A stretch of DNA of 47,274 nt, taken from positions 1 to 47,274 of the forward strand of contig DASQDI010000031.1 of the NCBI GenBank assembly GCA_035634255.1, in the 5' to 3' direction. Under the pieces are notes generated by a model that was not told the DNA's origin, did no database searches, and worked only from the letters and a program-made list of their open reading frames with translations. The DNA comes from DATLMR01 sp035634255 (GTDB taxonomy: Bacteria; Acidobacteriota; Blastocatellia; UBA7656). The position numbers and the translations under genes were made by a program. Shown here one piece after another: positions 16,296 through 23,528 of this stretch; the stretch's first letter is position 1, and each line of letters opens with the position of its first letter.

Positions 16296-17216
16296 GTGAA
16301 TAAAAGTTTGGTAACAAAGCGACAAGCGCAATTGTTTGCTGCAATCACAATGATCACATGTTTTTTCGCGCTGCAAACTCAGGGCGCAGCTTCCGGGCAG
16401 TGGGAGCGCGGCGACGAATGGAGGGCCGAGTATAAGGTCGGTGATAAGGTTCAGTTTACAGTCTCAGATCGCGAGGCGGATTTTCAGACTTGCACGGTCA
16501 GCTCGAACGATCCCGGATACCCGATGCGGGTCGAGTGCAAGGCTTTCAAGCAGTGGGCTGCCGGCTCTTACATCGTTTACGGCAAAAGCTCGATCCGCTC
16601 GATGAAAGGTGCCGAGACGAATAAAGAACCTGCCGCTAACACGAATAGCAAGCCCGGTAACAAACAGACATCTGCAGAAAAGAAATGGGACCATAACGAG
16701 GAGTGGCGCGGCGAGTTTGAAGTCGGGGATAAGATTCAATTCAGCATTTCGGGCCGCTCGGCCGACTTTCAGACCTGCACTGTAGTTGAAAACGACCCCG
16801 ACCGCGTAATGCGAGTCAAGTGCGATGCCTTCAAGCAATGGGAAGCAGGCACTTACATCGTTCATGCGAAATACTACGTCCGCACGAATAATGATGGGCC
16901 CAATAGAAAAGAGCCGGAGCCTGCCTTTAATAAGGATAATCCCAACAAGGGTAATCCGAACAAGCAAGCTCCGGCAGGTCTGAAAGTAGGCGAATACGCC
17001 TGCTACGGCGTTGGCGGGCGAATCATGATTGGTCTCGGATTCAAGGTCCTGCCTGGCAACCGTTACACCGACCTCGACGGCAAGAACCCCGGCTCTTTTA
17101 GTGTTGTGGGCGACGCGGTAAGATTCCGTGGCGGGCATCTGGGCGGACAGACCGGCAGGAATCTACGCGGCCACAGCTTCACTATTGGCAAGCAGGCAGA
17201 GTGCGAGCCCTACTGA
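16296..17216 (+). CDS. Secreted protein with two tandem copies of an unknown domain
   Basis: GTG 16296, with GGGGAG seven bases upstream, gives 306 residues; a longer frame from 16266 would place this site inside the gene. A signal peptide (LFAAITMITCFFALQTQGAASG) is followed by two ~65-residue repeats. Each contains W...EEWR-type sequence, VGDK(V/I)QF, SADFQTCTV and MRV(E/K)C-AFKQW-AG-YIV. They are separated by Lys/Asn/Pro-rich linkers. A distinct C-terminal domain starts near GLKVGEYACYG. Each repeat has a conserved pair of cysteines, consistent with a disulfide in the periplasm or outside. I do not recognise the family. It is the sole gene between the tRNA and repeat copy A. Confidence 0.7.
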   Translation: MNKSLVTKRQAQLFAAITMITCFFALQTQGAASGQWERGDEWRAEYKVGDKVQFTVSDREADFQTCTVSSNDPGYPMRVECKAFKQWAAGSYIVYGKSSIRSMKGAETNKEPAANTNSKPGNKQTSAEKKWDHNEEWRGEFEVGDKIQFSISGRSADFQTCTVVENDPDRVMRVKCDAFKQWEAGTYIVHAKYYVRTNNDGPNRKEPEPAFNKDNPNKGNPNKQAPAGLKVGEYACYGVGGRIMIGLGFKVLPGNRYTDLDGKNPGSFSVVGDAVRFRGGHLGGQTGRNLRGHSFTIGKQAECEPY

Positions 17217-17360
17217 GCGGACAATTTCATAGGGCGCGGCCCCATCCCATCGTCTAGAGAGGGACAGTTAACGGATTAGGCCGTTACTCGCTGGCTTTCA
17301 GATATAGATCATTCTTGCGCTAAGCAAATTAACTGAACTGCTTAGTAGAAGAATAGCCTG

Positions 17361-17535
17361 TGGAAGCGGCGAGGGAATCAGAGAGAAAAGCACAGGATTG
17401 AACTCATTGAAACTTGACTGAAGAAGGCGGGAGCAGAGTCAGACTCTGCTTATTGGGGTTCGAATCCCTGCCTCCCGGCCATCACCTTCAAGCGTTTAGG
17501 GGCCGCTATCGCGCGGCCCTTTCCTTTTGTGCACT
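17361..17535 (+). repeat. tRNA-Gln-derived repeat, copy A
   Basis: 17432-17484 matches the tRNA-Gln anticodon arm, T arm and 3' acceptor strand almost base for base, without any 5' half. It is followed by the same flank and terminator hairpin (stem arms 17501-17506 and 17513-17518, then TTTCCTTTT and GTGCAC). Upstream, 17361-17415 contains a block (GGAAGCGGCGAGGGAATCAG...) shared with copies B and C but absent from the real tRNA locus. Confidence 0.85.
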
Positions 17536-17950
17536 GATCCACCAGGCGCATTCTATATAGGTCAGAGTAACTCACTGCAGGTCTGATCTAAGTCTGTAAA
17601 ATTCTGGCTCGGCTTTGGGATGACTCAGGCCATGAGAGCGTTCCTCGTATGCCCTTTCCAACCACTTGAGTGTTTCATCCTACTCACCAAGCCGGGCCTA
17701 CTTCTAGGCGTCTATATTCCCGCAGTCTTAATCTTTATCTTTGTAGTGATTCGTGCCACGAGGTGGGGCAGGGCCGCACACTGGTCGATTCTGGGAAAAG
17801 CGATGCCGCGAGCGAACACCGGTCAGGCAGGTATTCAGCTCTTGTGATTTAGCAAAGCTTTTAAGAGGGCGGTTTATCCCGGCGGCGGCGGTGGCACGCG
17901 GATTTCATAAGCCTCGGGGTCATCAATATCTTGGAGGGGGACTAAACGCC
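17536..17950 (+). other. Leader region before the ADOP permease; no convincing gene
   Basis: A 75-codon frame at 17620-17847 contains one hydrophobic stretch but has no ribosome-binding site and no recognisable family. The rest holds only the GGAGGGGGA ribosome-binding region (around 17934-17942) of the downstream permease. Confidence 0.5.
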
Positions 17951-20362
17951 ATGCAGGACCTGCGCTACGCTCTGCGAATGCTGTTGAATAAGCCCGGCTT
18001 CACTCTCGTCGCCGTGGTAACGCTGGCTTTAGGGATAGGCGCGAACACGGCGATCTTCAGCGCGGTCAATTCGGTCCTGCTCAGCCCTCTGCCCTATCCC
18101 GAGTCCGACCGCCTGTTCTCCGTGATGGAGCACGATAAGGACGGCCCCAACTCTACGAGCGGGTACGCGACCATCGCCGACTGGGGGGCTCGCAGCGAGA
18201 GCTTCGAACAGATAGCCGCCGTGAGATCCTGGAACCCCACGCTGACAGGGGAGGGCGAGCCAGAGCGATTATCGGCTATGCGCGTCTCCTCAGGTTTCTT
18301 CGATCTGCTGGGCTTCAAGCCCGTCCTGGGCAGGGGCTTTCTCCCGGAAGACGACCGCCCCGACTCGTGGCAGAAGGTTATCCTTAGCTATGGCCTGTGG
18401 CAGCGCCGCTTCGAGTCGGACCCGAATATCATCGGCAAGCCGGTTGTGATGAATGGCAACACCTTCGCCGTGGTGGGCGTCATGCCTCAGGGCTTTCAGG
18501 AGTTGATCTCGCTCAACTTTTACACCCAGGCCGAATTGTGGGCCCCTCTCGGCTACGACCAGTCGCTCCCCTACGCCTGCCGCACGTGCCGCCACCTGAG
18601 GGCGATTGCTCGAATCAAGCCGGGCGTCCCGGTCGAACAGGCCCAGGCCGAACTGAAAGCCATCTCAGCCAGCATGGCGCAGGACAATCCGCGGGATTAT
18701 TCGTCGGCGGAAGTCTCTCTCGTCCGCCTTCAGGACCGGTTCACCGGCGAGATACGCCCCGCGCTCCTTCTGCTGCTCGGAGCGGTGGGGTTCGTGCTGT
18801 TGATAGCGTGCTCCAATCTCGCCAACCTGCTGCTGGTGCGGGCAACGGGCCGGCAGAAAGAGATGGCGGTTCGCGCGGCGATAGGCGCGAGTCGCGCCAG
18901 GCTCGTGCGCCAGACTTTGACGGAGAGCCTTCTCCTGGCCTTCATCGGCGCGGGGGCCGGGCTGCTTGTGGCGCTCTGGGGGGTCGAGCTCCTCATCGCT
19001 TTCAATTCGGACGACAAGCTGCGCCTCACGGCGATAGCGATAGACGGGCGGGTGCTCGCGTTCACGCTCGGCGTGTCGGTCGTCGCGGGCTTATCGTTCG
19101 GGCTGGCGCCCGCCATCCGGAATTCGAGGATAGATCTCAATTCCGTGCTGAAGCAGGGCGGGCGCTCTTCGATCAGCGGGGCGGATCGTCACTTTCGCAG
19201 CCTGCTCGTAGTTGCCGAGATCGCGATGGCGCTCGTCTTGTTAATCGGCGCAGGGTTGATGCTCAAGAGCTTCGTGCGCCTGCTCGAAGTGGATCCGGGT
19301 TTCGATACGAGAAACCTCCTGACGCTGTCGACCTCCGCGCTCGGCAACAGGTACGAAGACGATTCGCAGGTCCTCGCCTTTCAAAACGAAGTTCTCGCCC
19401 GCGTCAAAGCTGTGCCGGGGGTGGAGAGCGTGGGGCTTGTAAGCGATCTGCCGCTCAGAGGCGACTTCGATCAAACAGGGTTGCACGTGGAGGAGCGGCC
19501 CCTCGCGAATCCCTCGGACGCTCCGAGCCCGCAACGTTATGTCATCAGCCTCGATTACCTTGAGGCGATGCGCATCCCCCTGCTCCAAGGCAGGTCGTTT
19601 ACGGAGACGGACGGGCCGGGCGCGCCGCTGGTCGTCTTAATCAACCGGACTCTGGCCGAGCGGTTCTGGCCGAGTGGAGACCCTCTAGGCAAGCGAGTCA
19701 GGCTGGGCGGGCCGGACGATCCCTGGCGGACCATCGTCGGCGTCGTCGGAGATATCAGGCATATGGGGCTGGATGCCCCGGAAGAGATGCAGGTCTATGC
19801 GCCTCAGGCGCAGGGGCCTTTCCCGTTCATGTTCCTGGTGGTTCGCTCATCCGTTGATCCTGCGTCCTTGATCGGCTCGGTCCAACGCGAAGTCTGGGCG
19901 GTCGATAAGGATCAGCCGGTCTATAATGTCGCGACGATGGAGCAACTTGTCTCCAGGTCGGTCGCGCAGAGACAGTTCACGATGTCGATACTGGGTATCT
20001 TCGCGAGCGTGGCTTTAATAATGGCCGCGGTAGGCATCTACGGCCTGATATCCTATTCTGTCTCGCAACGCACGCACGAGATAGGATTGCGTATCGCCCT
20101 GGGCGCACAGCCGGGCGATGTGCTGAGGATGGTCATCGGTCAGGGCATGGCCCTGGCGGTCGCCGGTCTGGTTTCGGGGCTCGCGGTCTCTTTTCTACTG
20201 ACCCGCCTTCTCACAAACCTGCTTTACGGAGTCAGCGTGACAGACCCGGCGATCTTCGCTCTCACATCGCTCGCGCTGGCCGGAGTGGCTCTGGCGGCCT
20301 GTTACGTGCCTGCCCGGCGCGCGACTAAAGTTGAGCCGATGGAGGCGCTGAGGTACGAGTAG
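17951..20362 (+). CDS. ADOP-family MacB-like ABC permease
   Basis: The 803-residue protein starts MQDLRYALRMLLNKPGFTLVAV, the hallmark of acidobacterial duplicated orphan permeases. It has two repeats, each with a periplasmic MacB-type domain and FtsX-like helices. In the first half, an N-terminal helix is followed by periplasmic sequence (about 45-280) and then three helices (about 280-420). A second periplasmic domain runs about 470-680. Final helices end at YVPARRATKVEPMEALRYE. The conserved RxxxGLRIALGA segment (THEIGLRIALGAQPGDV) lies near 720. ATG 17951 is the family start; the frame extends upstream without support. No ATPase or PadR gene is adjacent, so it is an orphan, and its substrate is unknown. 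It sits between tRNA-derived copies A and B. Confidence 0.92.
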   Translation: MQDLRYALRMLLNKPGFTLVAVVTLALGIGANTAIFSAVNSVLLSPLPYPESDRLFSVMEHDKDGPNSTSGYATIADWGARSESFEQIAAVRSWNPTLTGEGEPERLSAMRVSSGFFDLLGFKPVLGRGFLPEDDRPDSWQKVILSYGLWQRRFESDPNIIGKPVVMNGNTFAVVGVMPQGFQELISLNFYTQAELWAPLGYDQSLPYACRTCRHLRAIARIKPGVPVEQAQAELKAISASMAQDNPRDYSSAEVSLVRLQDRFTGEIRPALLLLLGAVGFVLLIACSNLANLLLVRATGRQKEMAVRAAIGASRARLVRQTLTESLLLAFIGAGAGLLVALWGVELLIAFNSDDKLRLTAIAIDGRVLAFTLGVSVVAGLSFGLAPAIRNSRIDLNSVLKQGGRSSISGADRHFRSLLVVAEIAMALVLLIGAGLMLKSFVRLLEVDPGFDTRNLLTLSTSALGNRYEDDSQVLAFQNEVLARVKAVPGVESVGLVSDLPLRGDFDQTGLHVEERPLANPSDAPSPQRYVISLDYLEAMRIPLLQGRSFTETDGPGAPLVVLINRTLAERFWPSGDPLGKRVRLGGPDDPWRTIVGVVGDIRHMGLDAPEEMQVYAPQAQGPFPFMFLVVRSSVDPASLIGSVQREVWAVDKDQPVYNVATMEQLVSRSVAQRQFTMSILGIFASVALIMAAVGIYGLISYSVSQRTHEIGLRIALGAQPGDVLRMVIGQGMALAVAGLVSGLAVSFLLTRLLTNLLYGVSVTDPAIFALTSLALAGVALAACYVPARRATKVEPMEALRYE

Positions 20363-20386
20363 CTTATAAAAGGAGTCGCGCGTAGT

Positions 20387-20620
20387 GAAACTTGACGGCA
20401 CTCGGGCGGAGAGGCCACACCGGGAAGCGGCGACGGAATCAAAGAGAAGGGCACCGAATTGAACTCATCGGAGCCGTATGGAACAAGGCTGGAGCACGCT
20501 CTGACTCTGCGTATTGGGGTTCGAACCCCTGCCGCGCAGCCATCATCATTCAAGTGTTAAGGGCTGCCGCGAGGCGGCCTTTCCTATTTTGTGCACGGAT
20601 TGCGCGCCGGCTTAAGAGGG
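20387..20620 (+). repeat. tRNA-Gln-derived repeat, copy B
   Basis: It begins with GAAACTTGAC (the tRNA -35 context) and continues through the shared block (GGGAAGCGGCGACGGAATCA from 20421). The tRNA 3' half follows at about 20490-20543 (CTCTGACTCTGC, then TTGGGGTTCGAACCCCTGC). A terminator with stem GGCTGCC/GGCGGCC (20562-20568 and 20573-20579) has a GCGA tetraloop and TTTCCTATTTT. Sequence after GTGCAC (20591) still resembles the tRNA 3' flank for about 35 bases. T-arm changes keep pairing (GGGG with CCCC), but the D arm and 5' acceptor strand are missing. Confidence 0.85.
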
Positions 20621-20646
20621 CTTAATTCTTCGGTGACATTCAGTAA

Positions 20647-20895
20647 TTGAGGGTGAACCGTTCCCACTTCTTTCCCCGAGATGGCAAGCCTGCCGACAGC
20701 GTGGTCCGGCGCGACCGGCTGCACACGGCCAAGCCGGCGCTCGACGCCGTGATTCCGGCCGTGGGCCGCGTCGAAGTCACGAACCACCCCGGATACACCT
20801 GGGTCGGGACCGGCTGGCTCATAGGTGAGGATGTAATAGTCACAAACCACCACGTCGCGCGCGAGTTCGCACTCCGCATTCGTCATCCCGCTTGA
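20647..20895 (+). pseudogene. Truncated trypsin-like (S1) protease remnant
   Basis: The frame reads VGTGWLIGEDVIVTNHHVAREFA, the S1-family segment carrying the catalytic His, then stops 8 codons later. No Asp or GDSG serine segment follows. The next frame (+1 relative) is open across the junction (VIPLEITISLAAATVRIGDASV...). This suggests a deletion or frameshift that fused the stump to the following small gene. The start (TTG 20647 or GTG 20653) lacks a clear ribosome-binding site. Confidence 0.6.
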
Positions 20896-20944
20896 GATTA
20901 CTATTAGTCTCGCCGCGGCGACCGTCCGGATCGGCGATGCAAGT

Positions 20945-21262
20945 GTGAGCGCCGTCGCGGTCGGCGGCTGGCCGCCGGCCCCTTCGAGCACGTCATCGGC
21001 CAACGCTCTTGAGGCCGCGCTCGAAGCCGCGCGAAACGAGTTACGCGGCGACCCGAATATCCTGGGAGTGCGGCTCGGGTATCGCTTCGAAAACGGCTGG
21101 ATCACCGACGAGGAGGTGGTTGTCGTGGAGGTAAAGGGGGGCGAATCGCGCCGCTCCGCCGTCAGAAAAAATATCCCCGAGCAGTTTAATGGGATCGGCG
21201 TCGAAGTCAGGGCCGCGTCGTTGCTGGAAGGGCTGCGCGCCGAGGGGCGGCCGTGCCCCTGA
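20945..21262 (+). CDS. Unknown small protein coupled to the PLD-like gene
   Basis: A GTG start gives 105 residues, though the same frame is open further upstream into the protease remnant. It contains a helical stretch ALEAALEAARNELRGD followed by NILGVRLGYRFENGWIT and EEVVVVEVKGG, a compact alpha/beta unit I do not recognise. Its stop overlaps the next gene's GTG start by 10 bases, and GAGGGG upstream of that GTG supports coupled translation. It may once have been the linker of a protease-PLD multidomain protein. Confidence 0.5.
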   Translation: MSAVAVGGWPPAPSSTSSANALEAALEAARNELRGDPNILGVRLGYRFENGWITDEEVVVVEVKGGESRRSAVRKNIPEQFNGIGVEVRAASLLEGLRAEGRPCP

Positions 21263-22095
21263 TAGAGGAGCGCGTGGCTAAGGGCAGTTATCGCAAGCCG
21301 ACGCACCTGCGCCTGAAGGAAGTGACTGACGGCCCGACCCGCGCCGTGTTTCACGTCAGTCCCGATTCCGGCTTTCCCAATGTGCGCAGGTTCTTTTCCA
21401 GGACGCAGGACCGAATCACTGCCAACATGTACGAGTTCGACGCGGCGCACGTGCGCGACAGATTGCTCGACGCCGTGCGCCCTGAGGGGCGCAGGCTGAT
21501 GATGGTGACGCAGAGGACCGACGACACTATGATAAGGTTCGTCCGCGAGATTGCCGATGAACTGAACACTGATGAGGATGCCCCGCGCTTCGAGCACGTG
21601 TGGGCCTCTGTCGGCAATGCCGTTTCGGTCGATACGGAGCTTCTTTTCCCCAAGGCTTATCACACCAAGGTAGCGGTCCGCGATGGCGAAGGGGTCTGGC
21701 TGTCGAGCGGGAACTGGAAGGATTCGGGTCAACCCAACATCGACCCGGCGGGCAACGACCAGACATCTTGGGGGCCGCTCAACAATAACAACCGCGAATG
21801 GCACGCCATCATCGAGAACGAAGAGCTGGCGCGGCAGTTCGAAGACTATATAAGGTACGACCTATCGGAGGCCCGCCGCGGCCGCAAGCGCCACTACCGA
21901 GAAAAACTTTCGTATTACCCGCGGCTCACGCAGAATGTTGACGCGGTGGAGGTCGGGAGACAGATGGAGAGATTCGCTACAACAGTCGCGAGTGAGTTGT
22001 CTGGGATTCTCGGCACCCCCTCCGTGGCCGTGCAGCGGGCCGTAACTGACGCGGAAAGGCTTTTTGGACTTTACCCTGATTGTGTGTTAGTATAA
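21253..22095 (+). CDS. Phospholipase D-like (single HKD-type) protein
   Basis: The 280-residue protein has PLD-superfamily features. An early strand and helix, FFSRTQDRITANMYEFDAAH, is followed by the catalytic motif YHTKVAVRDG (H-x-K) and WLSSGNW, with the downstream N of the HxKx4D-like signature. Only one such motif is visible, as in Nuc-type endonucleases that dimerise to form the active site. The canonical Asp position is not clearly conserved (VAVRDGE), so activity is uncertain. There is no signal peptide. GTG 21253 overlaps the upstream stop and has GAGGGG before it. A clean terminator follows at 22108. Phosphodiester cleavage is a family-based guess. Confidence 0.75.
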   Translation: MPLIEERVAKGSYRKPTHLRLKEVTDGPTRAVFHVSPDSGFPNVRRFFSRTQDRITANMYEFDAAHVRDRLLDAVRPEGRRLMMVTQRTDDTMIRFVREIADELNTDEDAPRFEHVWASVGNAVSVDTELLFPKAYHTKVAVRDGEGVWLSSGNWKDSGQPNIDPAGNDQTSWGPLNNNNREWHAIIENEELARQFEDYIRYDLSEARRGRKRHYREKLSYYPRLTQNVDAVEVGRQMERFATTVASELSGILGTPSVAVQRAVTDAERLFGLYPDCVLV

Positions 22096-22107
22096 GAGCG
22101 TTCGTTG

Positions 22108-22129
22108 CAGCACCGCAGTGCTGTTTTTT
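22108..22129 (+). terminator. Rho-independent terminator
   Basis: Stem CAGCAC (22108-22113) and GTGCTG (22118-22123), loop CGCA, then six T. It lies 12 bases after the PLD-like gene and separates it from the RRM gene. Confidence 0.9.
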
Positions 22130-22232
22130 AATGATTTTGGAACGACCCGCTGTTCGGAGAGTGTTTGATTTCTCTTTTCATCCCTTCCCGCAAAGCCTCG
22201 GAAATTCCCATTACCATGTTTCAGGAGAAACG

Positions 22233-22529
22233 ATGACTAAAAGAATATACGTTGGAAACCTGTCGTATCAGACGACCGAGACGGACCTTACTACCCTGTT
22301 TGAGCAGGCTGGGGAGGTCGAGTCCGCCAGCATCATCACGGACCGCGACACCGGTCAGTCCAAGGGTTTTGCCTTTGTGGAGATGGGCAATGAAGACGCC
22401 GATAAGGCAATCGCACAGTTCAACGGGACGGAGATCAATGGCCGTGCTCTCACGGTCAATGAAGCGCGCCCGCGCGAAGAGCGTTCGGGCAACCGCGGCG
22501 GCTCCGGCGGGTACAGGAAACGCTACTAA
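22233..22529 (+). CDS. RRM-type RNA-binding protein (cold-inducible Rbp family)
   Basis: The 98-residue protein has one RNA recognition motif. RNP2 is IYVGNL (residues 5-10) and RNP1 is KGFAFVEM (about 44-51). A short Gly/Arg/Ser tail follows (GNRGGSGGYRKRY). Such small RRM proteins in cyanobacteria and other bacteria are RNA chaperones, often cold-induced. CAGGAG lies five bases before ATG 22233, and this start aligns with the family; the frame extends upstream only by chance. The transcript would begin in 22130-22232, a leader of about 100 bases after the upstream terminator. Confidence 0.93.
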   Translation: MTKRIYVGNLSYQTTETDLTTLFEQAGEVESASIITDRDTGQSKGFAFVEMGNEDADKAIAQFNGTEINGRALTVNEARPREERSGNRGGSGGYRKRY

Positions 22530-22562
22530 CTCCCGCGGAGCTTAGAAGGTAAAATCCTGGGT

Positions 22563-22583
22563 GGGCGGGATTCGATTCCGCCC
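22563..22583 (+). terminator. Hairpin after the RRM gene
   Basis: GGGCGG (22563-22568) pairs with CCGCCC (22578-22583) around GATTCGATT. There is no U-tract, so it may be a weak terminator or mRNA stabiliser. The loop resembles a tRNA T loop, but no tRNA can be built around it. Confidence 0.45.
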
Positions 22584-22634
22584 GCCCCGTCATCCCACCG
22601 AGCGCAGGCGTGTTACATCCGACCTGGAGGACAT

Positions 22635-23168
22635 ATGCAGATGAAGATGGACGACATCCTTACCTATAAGGATTCCGAAGATTCTATACGATATGGAACC
22701 GGGGTGGTGACCTCGGTAACCCCCAATGAGTATGCCATACTCTGGTCAGGGCGCGGCTTAACCAAATACAAGCGTTCAATACTTGATGGAAAGCTGGAAC
22801 AGATTTTTCAGCTGGCGGAGAAGGGCGCGGGCCTGCCCAAAGAGCGGCACCTGCTGCTGGGCCCGGCCAAGGTCAGGGTCGCTTTCAACGTGAACTATGA
22901 CCGCGAAAAATTAGCGTTGCTGTGCGAGAAGCTGAAGCTGTCCGGGGTGCACAAGGGCGAAGATGTGGCGACCGGCCTTGCGGCAGAGTTATTCACGAAG
23001 AAGTTCGCCCTGCGCGGCGGCGCTAAGGTCGTCCTGAGCCAGCTCGCGGACTTGTGTGATACAAGCAACTCCCCCGCCTGTAATGAAGCTCAGGATATAA
23101 GCAGAGAGCTTTTCTTCGGCTACGTGCTCCGCAAGTCGGATTTCCTTGAGCCCGAGCGCGCCAAGTGA
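22635..23168 (+). CDS. Unknown cytoplasmic protein (177 aa)
   Basis: The ATG is preceded by GGAGG at a short distance (CTGGAGGACATATG), giving 177 residues. The N-terminal ~60 residues (GTGVVTSVTPNEYAILWSG, LTKYKRSI) look like a small beta-barrel of SH3 or Tudor type. The rest is mostly helical (REKLALLCEKLKLSGVHKGED, LTRKF-like repeats of Leu and Lys). There is no signal peptide or membrane segment. I do not recognise the family. It is the last gene before a tRNA-type terminator copy (23211-23228). Confidence 0.65.
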   Translation: MQMKMDDILTYKDSEDSIRYGTGVVTSVTPNEYAILWSGRGLTKYKRSILDGKLEQIFQLAEKGAGLPKERHLLLGPAKVRVAFNVNYDREKLALLCEKLKLSGVHKGEDVATGLAAELFTKKFALRGGAKVVLSQLADLCDTSNSPACNEAQDISRELFFGYVLRKSDFLEPERAK

Positions 23169-23190
23169 CATTTGGACCCTGCCCCCGGAC

Positions 23191-23242
23191 ATTAAATTCA
23201 AGGCTTATGAGGTCGCCGCAAGGCGGCCTTTTCCTTATGTAA
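23191..23242 (+). repeat. Terminator-only copy of the tRNA-Gln 3' flank
   Basis: The sequence ATTCAAGGCTTATGAGG, then stem GGTCGCC/GGCGGCC with a GCAA tetraloop (23211-23228) and TTTTCC, parallels the flank after tRNA-Gln (TTCAAGCGTTTAAGAG...) and especially copy B. No tRNA sequence precedes it. It probably terminates the 22635 gene. Confidence 0.7.
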
Positions 23243-23264
23243 GCGCCGGCGCGGTCGCACGGGG

Positions 23265-23500
23265 CGAAACTTGACAGCGCTCGGGCCGAGAAGGCACACT
23301 GGAAGCGGCGACGGAATCAGAGGGAAGAGCAGGGGATTGAACTCATTGAAACACGCAAGAGCAGTGCGGGAGCAGACTCTGACCCTGCCCACAGGGGGTC
23401 GAATCCCCGCCTCTTAGCCATCCGATTCGAGGGCCAGGGCGCTACCGAAAGGTGGCCCTTTCTATTTTACGCGGTTCGTGTGCCAGCTCAGGCAAGCTTA
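23265..23500 (+). repeat. tRNA-Gln-derived repeat, copy C
   Basis: It opens with GAAACTTGACAGCGCTCGGG and the shared block (TGGAAGCGGCGACGGAATCA). It then has the tRNA 3' half at about 23368-23420 (GCAGACTCTGACCCTGCC, GGGGTCGAATCCCC, CTTAGCCA). A terminator with arms GGGCCA (23431-23436) and TGGCCC (23453-23458) precedes TTTCTATTTT. The anticodon stem has one mismatch and the D arm is absent, so it is not a working tRNA. glnS starts 29 bases after it. Confidence 0.8.
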
Positions 23501-23528
23501 ATCGAACTCAGAGGAGATAATAGAATAA

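Noticed and set aside
17620..17847. 75-codon frame with one hydrophobic helix before the ADOP permease
   Set aside because: No ribosome-binding site, no family resemblance, and a single helix alone is weak evidence.
22563..22583. T-arm-like hairpin suggesting another tRNA
   Set aside because: No anticodon or D arm can be built upstream, and there is no matching acceptor strand; treated as a simple hairpin.
17432..23420. Repeat copies A, B and C as additional functional tRNA-Gln genes
   Set aside because: All lack the D arm and 5' acceptor strand; the upstream sequence is an unrelated block. C also has an anticodon-stem mismatch.
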